This document shows, piece by piece, positions 46,770 through 60,785 of a stretch of DNA of 64,000 nucleotides. Where the stretch lies: positions 70,392,627-70,456,626 of the forward strand of contig JBANSL010000004.1 in NCBI GenBank assembly GCA_037127255.1, read 5' to 3'. The position numbers and the translations under genes are program-made. This DNA comes from Persicaria tinctoria (lineage: Eukaryota; Streptophyta; Magnoliopsida; Caryophyllales; Polygonaceae). How positions within the stretch are numbered: position 1 is the stretch's first letter; the number at the start of each line of letters is the position of its first letter. The notes below the pieces were generated by a model that searched no databases, had not been told where the DNA came from, and saw only the letters and a program-made list of their open reading frames with translations.

Positions 46770-47719
46770 AATTAATCATCATATAAATTAAATTTATGGA
46801 TTAAGATAACATATATTATATCTCATTACTATATATGTAGATGCTATAAACAAATATAATAACATTATATATACATACATGGATTATATATATATTTTTA
46901 TACATGTATGTGTTCATACGGTATATATATGTGATATATATGCATGCATGTTATATCTTAACATAATATATTTACATGATACATGCTTTGAATATATTAA
47001 GAGGTTAGCGTGTATGCATATATTGTATACTGAATATATATACATGCATATATTATATTATATATATGTACTGCATCTACGTATAGATGTATATATATTA
47101 TCACTTCGTTAATTTGCAGATGTTGCGTGTAAAAGTGATAGAACAAGCTATCTAGCATGTAGGAAAAAGGAAGCATGTGATGTGATATGATATATATGTA
47201 CTGTAAAATGGGAAGTGAACAATCGGTAGAATGACAACACACTAGTCCTTCAACATTTTAAACCGTCACTTGCAATAGATATGTTCAAGCTTTCTTCAAA
47301 GCACTCTTATTTTCTCATAGTACCAACTGCCAAATAAAAAAAAACTCTCTTTTGGAAAAACAACCAGGACATCAAAATTTCCGGTAGAAAAATTTCTCCA
47401 TCTTCAAGTATGAGGTATTTGAAAATCCTCAAAGAAGTGAAGAATAAGGGTATATCAAGTGTGGATCTCCAAATTCAAGAGGTAATTATGGGAGGAAAAA
47501 CATCTTCAAAATTTTACATCTTCCACCTTTATCTACCCCATCCTCATATTTCCCTTCTCACTTTTTCTTCTTTAAATTACCACCACTCCTTCCATTTTTT
47601 ACTAACATCCCATCTCTCTACAAACTTTTTCTTCTTTAAATTACCATCACACCTTTTACTTTTACAATTATCTCATCTCCATCACTATTCTCATCTTCAT
47701 CATCATCAACCTCATCTCC
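46770..47719. other. AT-rich spacer (unit 3)
   Basis: Equivalent of 1814-2775, with small indels in the TA-rich and CATG-rich parts. No gene is recognised. Confidence 0.5.
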
Positions 47720-47724
47720 TCCGG
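47720..47724. repeat. Target-site duplication of element 3, left copy
   Basis: TCCGG here and again at 59203-59207, directly flanking the LTR ends TG...CA. The uninterrupted site is CTCCTCCGGCCTCC at about 2773 in unit 1. Confidence 0.95.
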
Positions 47725-50700
47725 TGTAACGGCCCAGAATTATGATTTCCGGGTTACGTTTCAAGGGATGAAAACCCTTGTTCGGATCTTGCAATCCAGG
47801 TACGGGTCGAGGTTTCAAACTCATTTTAAGATTTGTAGAAAGAGGGATTTCAAACCCTAAAACCTCGAAGGGCCGTTGGGTACCCTTAACCTGTCCTAAG
47901 ACTATGTCGCGGAAACCATTTCAAACGGAAGTAAAGCGGAAGTAAAGTACAGATACAAGTGCCACGGCGGAGCCGGGTCAAAACGGAGTCAAAAGTATAA
48001 ATCCAAAACAATATAATCAGAGTCTGGTGAAGTCTATAACTCCAGCGCTTACTCTCCGCCGACAAAATGACCCGCGCAATAAGCAAACAGCACCGATAGG
48101 ATGAACATAAATAACTCCAAAAAAAATTGATTTGGGGCGGGATCAGATCGATGCCCACTTAACTCTGCATCCCAACTATAAGCACACATATACGCTATAC
48201 CTAATAAAGATGCTCTAATGCAGTACGAAATTCAAACACACTAGCATGCTCCTAGTTCATAATATTGTGCAGAAATACTGTAAAGGGCCCAAGACAATGC
48301 CAAGTGGCATATCCCTCTCCTACCTCCACCCCTTCCGACAGGCGGAGACTGGCCCGCTCGTGAATGCATTCATTCATAATCGGGGGGCACGCATGCCTAA
48401 CCCGCTCCACAATAAAGCCCGCAGGCATATCATAATATAAGGAAGTACTCGATTGACTCAGGGTACCCGATGAGGCTGGGCTACCCTATGACCCTAGCAA
48501 AGACTTCTAGGACTATCACAGATAACGGCCGTTCTGTTTACATACACACAAAGAAATAGAATGCTCAACGATCGATGCAACCTAGCATGGTACTACATGG
48601 CATGCTGATCATGAATGCAAGCACCTAGTATATCATGCACCTAAAGCAGGGAATAGCTCTATTCAATCTGAGTAAGCTCCGAAGAGACTTACCTGAAGAT
48701 GCAGAACAGCAAGATAACACAAGCAAGGGCCCAAATGCAAGTCCAAAGTAATCCAAAAGCAATACACACCTATCATCAAGCCATTTCCATAAGCTACTGA
48801 ACCAACATTCACACATGAAACCTAAGTTCTCAACATCCTCAAAACCAATCGATAGTAAAACCATTTTCCAAAACCTTTCCGATACGATCAACGTCAACCA
48901 AAATCATTTACTTTCAATCAAACCCATTGATAAAAATCGTACCAACTATATTTTTCCAAACTCTTAAATCCCAAATCAAGTCAACTCATATTCAAAATAA
49001 TTTCTCAAATTATACTTATCATTTAAATCTTTAACAACTTCCCAAAATCATATTATAGAAATACTTCCGGCATTTTGGTTTTATAACACAAATCCTTATA
49101 GAGATATTTTTGAAAACTTAAAAATCTCCTTTTTAAATAATTTATCTTCAATGTTCATCTAAAATGAACACCAAATTAATCCATCTTTACAAAATCATAT
49201 TTATAAAACAACATCAACAAATGAATCATTTTATAAATTAACCTCAATAGTTCACTTTACTATTTTCTAAAACAAATTATAATATATTTAATATTTCCAT
49301 AAAATATATTCATCACTCGAACTCAGAATATTAATATAAAATGATAATCTAATAATAACTAACAATTATTCAATAACTATGTGTTATAAATTATTAACTC
49401 AACATACAACATATATATGTATAATATAGAACACAAAACCCCTTTTTAAAACTCAACCAAAAGCCCAACTCTCTTAAGCCCTAGAAGAAAACCCGGATCC
49501 TTTCTGAAGCCCAAACCCGAAACCTGAATCCAAAACCCAACAGATCTAAAGAAGGAAAGGGATCCGGAATTGAAGAAGGACCCGGCCCAAGGTGATATAA
49601 CCCGAAAGAAATGTACCCGGATCTGGCCCAAAGAAAAAGAAAGAGGAAAGGCCCAATCCATCTCTCATTACCATCTCTGCCAAACCGAACTCACAATGGA
49701 AAGAAAGAAAAGGAAGTGGGCCAGGGCTGACGTGGCAAGGGGCAGTGGGGCCCGCACAGCTTCTTCTTCCTCCATGCCCGCCGCCTCTGCTCTTCGATGG
49801 AACAGACCCCGCCGGTGCTCAGCCTGTCCTCCTCCGTCTCCCTTCCTCGGGTCTCCGGCGTCCTCGTCCTCCCTCTCTGCCCACTCGACCCGCTCTCGCG
49901 CTCTGTTCTCGCGCTCTCCCTCGCCGCTCGCACCACCCTCACCGGAGCTCCTCGCTCGTCGCCGACTCTCTCTCCCTGACCCACTCTCGCTCACTCCCCG
50001 GTTAAATCAAGAAGCGGAGGGGCGGAATTAACACAGAAACAGAAAACGGAAATCGAAGGGAGGTTAGGATGCTCACCGAGGGTTCGAGCCTCGCCGGAGA
50101 TTCGATGTGCTTCGTCGGAGTTCGATTGGGGCTCGCCGGAGTCTTATTTCAACGCGAGCTTATCCTGGGTCAAGAGAGGAGGTCAAAGGGTGGAACCTTA
50201 CTTGGTTTTAGGTCGGAAAAGGGAGAGGATGTCTTACCGTGGCTGTTGGATCAGAAACAGGGAAAGGCGGGGAGGGAGCTCGGCGTCGGTGGCTCCGGGG
50301 CTGTTCCTGGGTTGTTGCTCAGCTCGTCGGACGTCAGAGAGGCCGTGGATATGCGGTTCCTGCTGCTCGAAGAGAAGAGGGAGAGATGGGCCAAACAAGT
50401 AGGAGGAGAGTGTTGGGAGGCCCTGGTCGCAAACAGGACAGGGGTGCTCGACGGGTGGCGGTGCGGTGGTGGAGTGGTGACGAGGTGCGGTGGTGCTCCG
50501 ACGGCAGCAAGGATCGGCGGTGGTGGTGAGGAGCTGAGTAAAAGAAGGTGTCTTGGGGATCTGCTCCTCGCGGCAACAAGGGGGAGAGGTGTGAGCTTAG
50601 GGTGTGTTTGTTTCTTTGTGTTTGTGTGGGTAAAATGTGTGGTCAAAGATCTGATTTTTTTGAATGAAGGATTTGTTGTTTGTTTTCCATTAGAGTTGTC

Positions 50701-51033
50701 TCAAAGAAGGGAGGGAGTGAAAGGAGAGATAGAATTTTACCCAAACGAGAGGGATGACATGGAATGGATAAGAATGGGAGAAGGTGACGGAATTGGGGTC
50801 CCGAGTCGGGAATGTGAATTTCCGACAATTGATATTTTAAATCCCGCTCTCTCGATTGATTAAATATTTAATATTGAATGTGATATCGCTGACGGCATGA
50901 ATTTTCGAATCCCGGACGAAATAAAAGACGGATTCGATCTTTAAAATTAAAAATTGGGCCGGAATTCACTTTAAATTCATTTTTTAATTCTCTTTTTTCC
51001 AAAAATTAATATTTGAAAATCCGGGCCTTTACA
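47725..51033 (-). repeat. Element 3 left LTR (3' LTR, 3309 bp)
   Basis: Runs TGTAACGGCCCAGAATTATG to CCGGGCCTTTACA. The donor-like site is at 48687-48695, an AT-rich block at about 49180-49440 and a GC-rich block at about 49660-50600. Its first ~950 bp are close to the element 1 LTR and the remainder is diverged, so the two elements are related subfamilies. Confidence 0.92.
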
Positions 51034-54000
51034 TCATCAACCTCTAAAAACAAGTCTCGTCCCCGAGACTAAAATATACAAGTAGGGGATGAAGTTTGAA
51101 ATTGATGAGTCCAAAGACCGTGTCCAAGGATCTTGTAATCGTCTCGGTTGCGTCTTCCGGGATTCTTACAACATTCTAGTCACGGTCGTGACATCTCCAA
51201 TTGGCCTTGACAAGTATGCGATAAGCGCCCCTATCACATACTCGCTTCGACTTTTCGGAAGTATCACAACTTTAAAAGTTCTACAATGTCATCACTAGGT
51301 CTTAGCAAGTACCCTACAAGCGCCCTCATAGAATGCTTGTATCCACTTCGTGAAGTATCATAGAGTTGCCCGGGTTCAAAAAGTTTCTAAAGAGATTCCG
51401 CAAATGAAAAAGATTGACCTCAAAATCGTTGAAATTCTCAGTAACGTTCATTCTTTTACAATCCAAGTTGGTCATTTTCCCCAAAATCGTTCAAAATCTT
51501 CAAATCCAACGTCTAATCAAGCAACCTTACACCAAAACAAGTCAAATCCTTTCAAATCAAGATTTCGTCAAAATCTTCCAACCACAGATCAATTTCTCGC
51601 ATACCAAACAATCAAATTCAGAAGCTGGGAGGTGGAATCATCCACCTCTAAGGGCTAGTCCCATATTCTCTTCCTAGTTTCCATAATCAAATCAAGTTAT
51701 CAATCTCAATTTAAGCAAGTTTCACAAGCCATAAGAAATGCATAACCAAATAACCAGCCAATTTCCAATCAGTACATCATATGACAAGTCTCAAACATAT
51801 GCATGCCAACACAGTGCCACAAGGTCACATCAAAAGCTCTACATCCTACTATGGGTCATAATATGCATCTCAACCACATAACAAAATCATAATAACATCT
51901 CGACATCACATCAGAAGTCATAAAAGTATCACCTCATCATAGAGTCAACGAACCAAAACTCATTGTCAACACATCAACACAACCAAATCATGCCATTAAG
52001 ATTCAGCGACAGGGGAGGTCAAGCATCATATCAATCATCGAATGTCAGCATACTCACCAGACATCATCTTAACTCATCACAACGCCATGTAGCGATCATT
52101 TAGTAATCAGACATCATTATCTCATATATATAAATCATATTCATTTTGAAAGCCATATTCGTGATGCAACATATCCATAAGCATGCTTGCTAGACATATA
52201 ATGCAACATCATGTTTACTACCACATAATATAACATCACACTTTCACATAATAACACATCATTATCTCGTATATCAGATCACAACACATCCTAACATGCT
52301 CCTAAAACAACATAGCAGAGCAGCAATATATCATGATAACATTTGTCACTACCAACTAGATTTCAATATTGCATAACAACATGTAATATCATCCTGTATC
52401 AGATTCATCATAGTTGCAATCTAACATCATGCCAGCAAATATAAATAAATCATATAATCAAGAAAATTCTCACGTCATACCAGTCAAAATAAAATACAAT
52501 TCTCACTCGCCCATCTCCACTCTTAAGCCAAGACTAATCCTCTTCTAGACTCGCCAACGTCAACTCAGACAAAAATTCTCCATACAAATCCCAATTCATC
52601 TCAATGCTCAAATCTCGCCCATCCTTTCCATCAAGCACTCCCACACACCATCCACCTCTATGACTCCAACTCCTATCTCTAACTTCACACCCGAATACCC
52701 TCTCTTACTATATCATTAATATTCTTATAAGCCATTGCTTACACTTCTCACACTTCCCAAGTTCACCTAGAAGCTCATCCGAACCCACAAAACATTGCCT
52801 CTTCTAAATCCCAAAACACACTCGGTCTTTCCTAAGCCAACATCTCTTCCTGCAACTCGACCTTATATCACCATCGATCATCCCAACCGCCCCAAATTCT
52901 TTCACCACTCTTTAAACCACGCTACCAAATGACCTCACCCACAGGTTTAAGGAAGAAGCAATCATGAAGGTCATCAACATAAGGTCTACATCATATCAAA
53001 TAGCATTCATAAACATAACATCATGGGTTCAACAAGTCTCAGTTTACCATTATGCTCAATAATCATTATAACATCATATATGAACATAACCAAATCAAGC
53101 TAGCAGGTCGCATTATAACCTTATCAGATACAATTTAGGCTTCTTGGCATATGTAGTTCACATTTTTACAGACAAAGAATTTAATTCATGCTTAGCAACT
53201 TAGCGTATCAACAAATCAAGATATCATGGTACATGAGAGCTATAAGTCATCAAATCATATCGTCATAGACAACAAGCAATCAGGCAACAGTCATCATCAA
53301 GTCAGCACATCAACACGTAAATCTCATTGTCAGGTTAGTGCAATATCATTGTCAACAAGTTCAAAAGGGTTAGCAATTCGAACGGAGAACACTCCCGTTT
53401 ACAAGTCATATCGTACTCGGTAACCGTAATTCTCGATGCGTGCCCGTTCTGCCGTCATCATTGACCTTGAGGCCCGTGGGTTATGGGCCCACGCTTCCGC
53501 TGTACCGCTCTATCGTTATCTACTTTCCGTTCCCTCTTTCATGCGTCGCTCGTCCGATGTATCACGTATGAGTTCAAGTTAGTGGAGATAGGGGAGTGAT
53601 AGGGATGGACACCCAATGTTCCTCTCGGAGACAAATAAAGACCAATGCTAAAGACGACAAGACTAGAGACAAGACTCCGATCCGAGAATAGCAATGATGC
53701 TCTTATGAAAGTCTATTAGGTTACAATTGTGACGAGCAAAATGAATTCATCATGGAGCACATAAGTCAAATTAATCCACACTAACATGTACCTATCTTAA
53801 GAAGAACGACATGCATATTCATTCCAAAATACACAATCGACTTAATCGAGTCCTACACGGATGCATGCGAGACAAGTTAACAGTCTATTATTCCATTGAA
53901 GGAGAGATGCCTAATAACTTCAAACAAGATGCGCAGATCCAGTAATGATCGTGCAAGATTCAAAGTCACGCGATATTTAATGATGTTGACAAATATCATG

Positions 54001-56264
54001 TATATGAACAATGAACGAGCATGGTACACACATCAACAATTGAGTTCAAACATAGCATGACGAGGTATATCACATCAAGCAGATTAAGCATCATACGAGG
54101 ACACATAAGAGCATTATAGTAACTATCTCATCTTAACACACTGGTCATATAATAGGGCAGGCATGACATGTAATTATACAACAAGATACATTTAGAAAGC
54201 ACATGTCCTACGTGATACTAGCAACACATGACAGGGCAGGGGCATAGTCAAGATCCATTTAATGAGTTCAACCTAGTGTTCGTGAAAGCAAGAGAGATCA
54301 CCATAGCGTAACAAGGAGAACATCACGGCGATAGATCATAATCATGTTAGGAATGAGCAGTCATAGGGCACAGAAAACGGTACAATAACTATCACATTAT
54401 AGAACAAGTACGAAAGGTAATCATTTAGCGAGTCATATTGGAAATCATAAGGTCTACATGATACTAGTAACACATATCGATCATGAATACAATCAAGGTA
54501 ATTCGACTAGATTCATTCTAACATTCATGTGTCCTACGCATGTGAAGACATAATATAGCGTGGTGCGTGATCATGCGAGGTGCCAAGTCATACATGTGTG
54601 CAAGCACGAGAGGATATCATGGAGCAATAGGGGAACACTACCGAGCGACAACATGTAAGCATGCTACGATTAACCATAACGGAAAGCAAATCAATCATCG
54701 AATTCAACATCAATTAGCTTGCATGAGTAAGACATGTTATGGTAATAGAAAGAGGGGAGAACCACACTATCAGGAACCTAGCTCGAGAGAGAATCAACAG
54801 TAGTGTAGGCAAGGCATAATTCACACAAGTCATGATCAAAGGTCCTACATGATACTAATGGCTCAACATAACACGCGATACATACATGCAACTAATCATG
54901 GCGGCACGTAAGAAATCAATTCAATCACATTCAAGCAATCTAGAAACATGAGGAAGGTTTTACGATGTATAACACGAGTTTAAGTAATGGCAATATGATT
55001 AGAATACGGGGCATGAGCTCAAATCAACACATACTAGGATAAAACATGCATTTCTCAAGACTCAATTATACCAAATATTCTCTCTTCAACACAAGTAACA
55101 CACAGCAATATCAAGTGCAAAATAATCAGCAACAGTTAATCTGACAATTACAAAATAGATATGCATGCTATAGGTTCTTGTCACAAAAGGAATAAGGAGC
55201 ATCGACGCGTCATTAGCTAGTATGATAAAGAGATCATTTACAGGCATTCATACGAAGAAGATTTTATCACACTATCATGGACCTAACCCAGGAGAAAACA
55301 ACTATCATGTAGGTTCATATAATGTGGTTTATGATTCTAATCAATCATTAATCAAGTCAACACAATAGGCCAAGTAGACATGTTATGACAACATGTAATC
55401 ATGATTGAAAGTAAGACATAACACTAGACCTAAGCAATATAACTAATCATATTATGTCATGAAATTCAGAGAGAGTCACCATTACAATCGAACAGAGATC
55501 CCTAAGGGCAACCATTGACTTTTCCCAACCAACTCATCACCCCTCTTTCCCGTGAGACTCCGGTACGACTCTTCATGGCAAGAAGACACTAGTTGATAAG
55601 AATAAGGAAGGACATCCCCATAAACACCTCACTTCTAACTCAAGTGACATCAAGAACTTCCAACACTCACTTAGACAACTTAACACCCAACCATAATTCC
55701 CGACACAATGTGTTTACCAACCCAATTTCCCGGGGAAGACACTGGCGTCCAAGAAAAGCTAGATAGACCCGTCAATGGGTTAACAAACATAGTGGAAGGG
55801 GTTGTTTTACACAAGCTGGGTTTGACAATGTAGAAATAAAGGCACTCCCGCTATCTCGTTTGCACAGGTCAGTCAATACACAACTCATTGTTAGGCATAC
55901 CAAATCAGATCTCTAACATAGCAAGCACTCAACACCGAATCAGTTAATAACACTCATAATGATCTCATTCGATTCTCCCAACCCATCTGTAAAGAACAAG
56001 CTGATATTTCGCCTACCGTTCCCAACTACACCCAATAGGGGTGGTCTATCGCCTTTACTACCCATTCGTGTCACCGTTTGGTCGGTTTTCCTCTTTTATT
56101 ACAAGTCGAGTTCATTACTTAGTCCAATTTCGGTTAGGCATCTTAAGTTCATTTTGCCCCTTTAAAACACTTCCAAATCCTTCGAAATTCATGGGCGGTT
56201 TTCCAAAACATACACTCGACCCTTTTGTACCCGAATTGCACAACCTCAGCTCTGATACCATCTT
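51034..56264 (-). mobile_element. Element 3 internal domain, noncoding (5231 bp)
   Basis: Same order of conserved blocks as element 1: hairpin next to the purine tract (51054-51069), repeated purine-tract motif at 51638-51651, TGGGCC hairpin at 53475-53493, a block at about 55466-55580, and CCCGCTATCTCGTTTGCACA near 55847. No coding motif. Confidence 0.85.
56249..56260 (-). promoter_or_regulatory. Element 3 primer-binding site (tRNA-Met)
   Basis: GCTCTGATACCA, four bases before the 5' LTR end at 56265. Confidence 0.88.
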
Positions 56265-59202
56265 TGTAACGGCCCAGAATTATGATTTCCGGGTTACGTT
56301 TCAAGGGATGAAAACCCTTGTTCGGATCTTGCAATCCAGGTACGGGTCGAGGTTTCAAACTCATTTTAAGATTTGTAGAAAGAGGGATTTCAAACCCTAA
56401 AACCTCGAAGGGCCGTTGGGTACCCTTAACCTGTCCTAAGACTATGTCGCGGAAACCATTTCAAACGGAAGTAAAGCGGAAGTAAAGTACAGATACAAGT
56501 GCCACGGCGGAGCCGGGTCAAAACGGAGTCAAAAGTATAAATCCAAAACAATATAATCAGAGTCTGGTGAAGTCTATAACTCCAGCGCTTACTCTCCGCC
56601 GACAAAATGACCCGCGCAATAAGCAAACAGCACCGATAGGATGAACATAAATAACTCCAAAAAAAATTGATTTGGGGCGGGATCAGATCGATGCCCACTT
56701 AACTCTGCATCCCAACTATAAGCACACATATACGCTATACCTAATAAAGATGCTCTAATGCAGTACGAAATTCAAACACACTAGCATGCTCCTAGTTCAT
56801 AAGCAAGCTCCGAAGAGACTTACCTGAAGATGCAGAACAGCAAGATAACACAAGCAAGGGCCCAAATGCAAGTCCAAAGTAATCCAAAAGCAATACACAC
56901 CTATCATCAAGCCATTTCCATAAGCTACTGAACCAACATTCACACATGAAACCTAAGTTCTCAAAATCCTCAAAACCAATCGATAGTAAAACCATTTTCC
57001 AAAACCTTTCCGATACGATCAACGTCAACCAAAATCATTTACTTTCAATCAAACCCATTGATAAAAATCGTACCAACTATATTTTTCCAAACTCTTAAAT
57101 CCCAAATCAAGTCAACTCATATTCAAAATAATTTCTCAAATTATACTTATCATTTAAATCTTTAACAACTTCCCAAAATCATATTATAGAAATACTTCCG
57201 GCATTTTGGTTTTATAACACAAATCCTTATAGAGATATTTTTGAAAACTTAAAAATCTCCTTTTTAAATAATTTATCTTCAATGTTCATCTAAAATGAAC
57301 ACCAAATTAATCCATCTTTACAAAATCATATTTATAAAACAACATCAACAAATGAATCATTTTATAAATTAACCTCAATAGTTCACTTTACTATTTTCTA
57401 AAACAAATTATAATATATTTAATATTTCCATAAAATATATTCATCACTCGAACTCAGAATATTAATATAAAATGATAATCTAATAATAACTAACAATTAT
57501 TCAATAACTATGTGTTATAAATTATTAACTCAACATACAACATATATATGTATAATATAGAACACAAAACCCCTTTTTAAAACTCAACCAAAAGCCCAAC
57601 TCTCTTAAGCCCTAGAAGAAAACCCGGATCCTTTCTGAAGCCCAAACCCGAAACCTGAATCCAAAACCCAACAGATCTAAAGAAGGAAAGGGATCCGGAA
57701 TTGAAGAAGGACCCGGCCCAAGGTGATATAACCCGAAAGAAATGTACCCGGATCTGGCCCAAAGAAAAAGAAAGAGGAAAGGCCCAATCCATCTCTCATT
57801 ACCATCTCTGCCAAACCGAACTCACAATGGAAAGAAAGAAAAGGAAGTGGGCCAGGGCTGACGTGGCAAGGGGCAGTGGGGCCCGCACAGCTTCTTCTTC
57901 CTCCATGCCCGCCGCCTCTGCTCTTCGATGGAACAGACCCCGCCGGTGCTCAGCCTGTCCTCCTCCGTCTCCCTTCCTCGGGTCTCCGGCGTCCTCGTCC
58001 TCCCTCTCTGCCCACTCGACCCGCTCTCGCGCTCTGTTCTCGCGCTCTCCCTCGCCGCTCGCACCACCCTCACCGGAGCTCCTCGCTCGTCGCCGACTCT
58101 CTCTCCCTGACCCACTCTCGCTCACTCCCCGGTTAAATCAAGAAGCGGAGGGGCGGAATTAACACAGAAACAGAAAACGGAAATCGAAGGGAGGTTAGGA
58201 TGCTCACCGAGGGTTCGAGCCTCGCCGGAGATTCGATGTGCTTCGTCGGAGTTCGATTGGGGCTCGCCGGAGTCTTATTTCAACGCGAGCTTATCCTGGG
58301 TCAAGAGAGGAGGTCAAAGGGTGGAACCTTACTTGGTTTTAGGTCGGAAAAGGGAGAGGATGTCTTACCGTGGCTGTTGGATCAGAAACAGGGAAAGGCG
58401 GGGAGGGAGCTCGGCGTCGGTGGCTCCGGGGCTGTTCCTGGGTTGTTGCTCAGCTCGTCGGACGTCAGAGAGGCCGTGGATATGCGGTTCCTGCTCACCC
58501 GTCGAGCACCCCTGTCCTGTTTGCTCAGCTCGTCGGACGAGCAGAGGGAGAGACGAGCCAAACAAGTAGGAGGAGAGTGTTGGGATGCCCTGGTCGCAAA
58601 CAGGACAGGGGTGCTCGACGGGTGGCGGTGCGGTGGTGGAGTGGTGACGAGGTGCGGTGGTGCTCCGACGGCAGCAAGGATCGGCGGTGGTGGTGAGGAG
58701 CTGAGTAAAAGAAGGTGTCTTGGGGATCTGCTCCTCGCGGCAACAAGGGGGAGAGGTGTGAGCTTAGGGTGTGTTTGTTTCTTTGTGTTTGTGTGGGTAA
58801 AATGTGTGGTCAAAGATCTGATTTTTTTGAATGAAGGATTTGTTGTTTGTTTTCCATTAGAGTTGTCTCAAAGAAGGGAGGGAGTGAAAGGAGAGATAGA
58901 ATTTTACCCAAACGAGAGGGATGACATGGAATGGATAAGAATGGGAGAAGGTGACGGAATTGGGGTCCCGAGTCGGGAATGTGAATTTCCGACAATTGAT
59001 ATTTTAAATCCCGCTCTCTCGATTGATTAAATATTTAATATTGAATGTGATATCGCTGACGGCATGAATTTTCGAATCCCGGACGAAATAAAAGACGGAT
59101 TCGATCTTTAAAATTAAAAATTGGGGGCCGGAATTCACTTTAAATTCATTTTTTAATTCTCTTTTTTCCAAAAATTAATATTTGAAAATCCGGGCCTTTA
59201 CA
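56265..59202 (-). repeat. Element 3 right LTR (5' LTR, 2938 bp)
   Basis: Matches 47725-51033 but lacks the equivalent of about 48263-48671. It also carries a local rearrangement at 58496-58539 built from nearby inverted and direct sequence. The donor-like site is at 56818-56826. Confidence 0.92.
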
Positions 59203-59223
59203 TCCGGCCTCCTACAAACCACC

Positions 59224-59328
59224 ATGAACTCCTCCGATCGATTCGATCTCGAGATACTTATTAGCATGGTAATAATCTATGCGATTATATTCTTTCTGTT
59301 ATTTTGGTGGAGGTTTATTGGGCTCTAA
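59224..59328 (+). CDS. Small ORF, 34 aa, copy of 2797-2901
   Basis: Identical to the unit 1 ORF and now 22 bp downstream of element 3. It has the same polar N-terminus and single hydrophobic segment. Not recognised; coding status is uncertain. Confidence 0.18.
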   Translation: MNSSDRFDLEILISMVIIYAIIFFLLFWWRFIGL

Positions 59329-60358
59329 GAAGAAATCAAATCCGGTGATTTTGGTGAAGATCCGACAGAGAGGTAAGAAGAAATCGGTTTTGTAGTTTAA
59401 AACTTGTATTAGTTTTCAAGTTTGGACCGATTTGGTTGTAAATCCGTTTGGATCTAATAAAATACCGGGTTTATGTCTCATATCTTGTATGAATATTTTC
59501 CTTCTTGCTTACTACTATTTCATAGAACATAACCGAACCATATAAATGGTGATTTGTGTTCTACGAGTTGAAAACTTTGATTTTCAGAAGAAGATTCAAA
59601 GCTTTACGAGTTTCTGTTGTAGAAGATCCCTTAATTAAGGGCAACTACAGAGCATACTCCTCATAACCGGTTTCTTTACAAAAATAATTAAGCAAATTGG
59701 TAGATTTTGAATGTTCTACCTTGTATCTGTTGGCTTACTCAGTTGGATCTAAAAGAACACTCGTGCTTGATAACGTATGTAAGATTTATCAAACGCTCTG
59801 ATTGTATTAATTGTATTGCTCAAGTGTACATAATTAACGAGCGGGTACATCGCCTTTTATAGGCAAGAGTGGACTAATACGATCAAAGATAATAGAAGGT
59901 CGTAAGGGTCGTAATACAAAGGAGCCGCAACATGTATAGTAAGTGTACAGTAGTAGGAGGTGAATAATTCATCTATATCACAACAATTATAATATATTGA
60001 AATTTTGAATTTAAGGGTTGGATAACATTTTAGGGATCTTTTTTTTTTAACTTTTTTTAATTAAAAAAATAGCCTAATAGTATTTTTTCCATTTATGTCC
60101 AATTTTTTTATTTTTATAAATTTTCAAAATATTATGTCAATTTTCAAAAAGAGTTATTATTACATAGTATAATTTAGTTACACAATTAATCAGTAAACTA
60201 ATTTTTTTTTTAAAATACAAACATTTTGAGGCATGAGAATTCTTCATATATATATATATACATATTTTATTATCCCTCGGTGGTGGGTTACTGTTCTCCG
60301 TGTTCTCGGCATTCGTGGCTCGCCTTAGATTTCTCTCGACTCCTCCGATGGTTGTTGG
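59329..60358. other. Spacer without recognised gene (unit 3)
   Basis: Near-identical to 2902-3925 of unit 1. No coding or RNA signal is seen. Confidence 0.5.
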
Positions 60359-60366
60359 CTTATATG

Positions 60367-60777
60367 TAGACCTGTCAAACGGGTCATTCGGGTCGGGTAA
60401 CTTCGGATTTCGGGTAAAACGGGTCTCGGATAAAACGGGTTTCGGGTTTTTCGGGTTGACTCAAACTCGGGTTTGACCGGGTTTCGGGTCGATTTCGGGT
60501 TTGTCAATTTTTTCCTTTTTAAATTAAAAAAATCATGATTTGATAATTTTTTGATAAATTTTAATTATATATAAAAAAACTAATTATATATAATTATAAA
60601 TCAACCGGGCCAAAATTATCGGGTCACCGGGTCGAAACCCAGATTACCCGAAAAATTTCAGGTTTTTCGGGTTCGGGTCGAAAAAAAATTTTGGGTCAAA
60701 ATTTCCGGGTTCGGGTCGGAAATTTTTCGAGTCCGCCGGGTCGGGTCATCGGGTCGGGTCGTGTTTTGACAGGTCTA
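60367..60777. mobile_element. hAT MITE (411 bp) with 8-bp TSD, copy in unit 3
   Basis: Same insertion as 3934-4354, with CTTATATG on both sides (60359-60366 and 60778-60785). It is about 10 bp shorter because of a small deletion near the left subterminal repeats. Confidence 0.92.
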
Positions 60778-60785
60778 CTTATATG

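Larger units (their letters stand above)
47725..59202 (-). mobile_element. LARD-like non-autonomous LTR retrotransposon, element 3 (11.5 kb)
   Basis: Complete minus-orientation element with a 5-bp target-site duplication. Left LTR 3309 bp, internal domain 5231 bp, right LTR 2938 bp. The internal domain lacks gag-pol and is homologous to that of elements 1 and 2. The empty site is preserved in unit 1, so insertion post-dates the unit duplication. The LTRs are nearly identical apart from one ~410-bp deletion and one small complex rearrangement in the right LTR. Confidence 0.95.

Noticed and set aside
50069..50863. 264-codon plus-strand open frame in the element 3 LTR, with a variant in the right LTR at 58200-59030, and similar frames at 9929-10477 and 20281-21483
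   Set aside because: They lie antisense in the GC-rich LTR block, overlap other open frames on both strands, and are not preserved between LTR subfamilies. Composition explains them.
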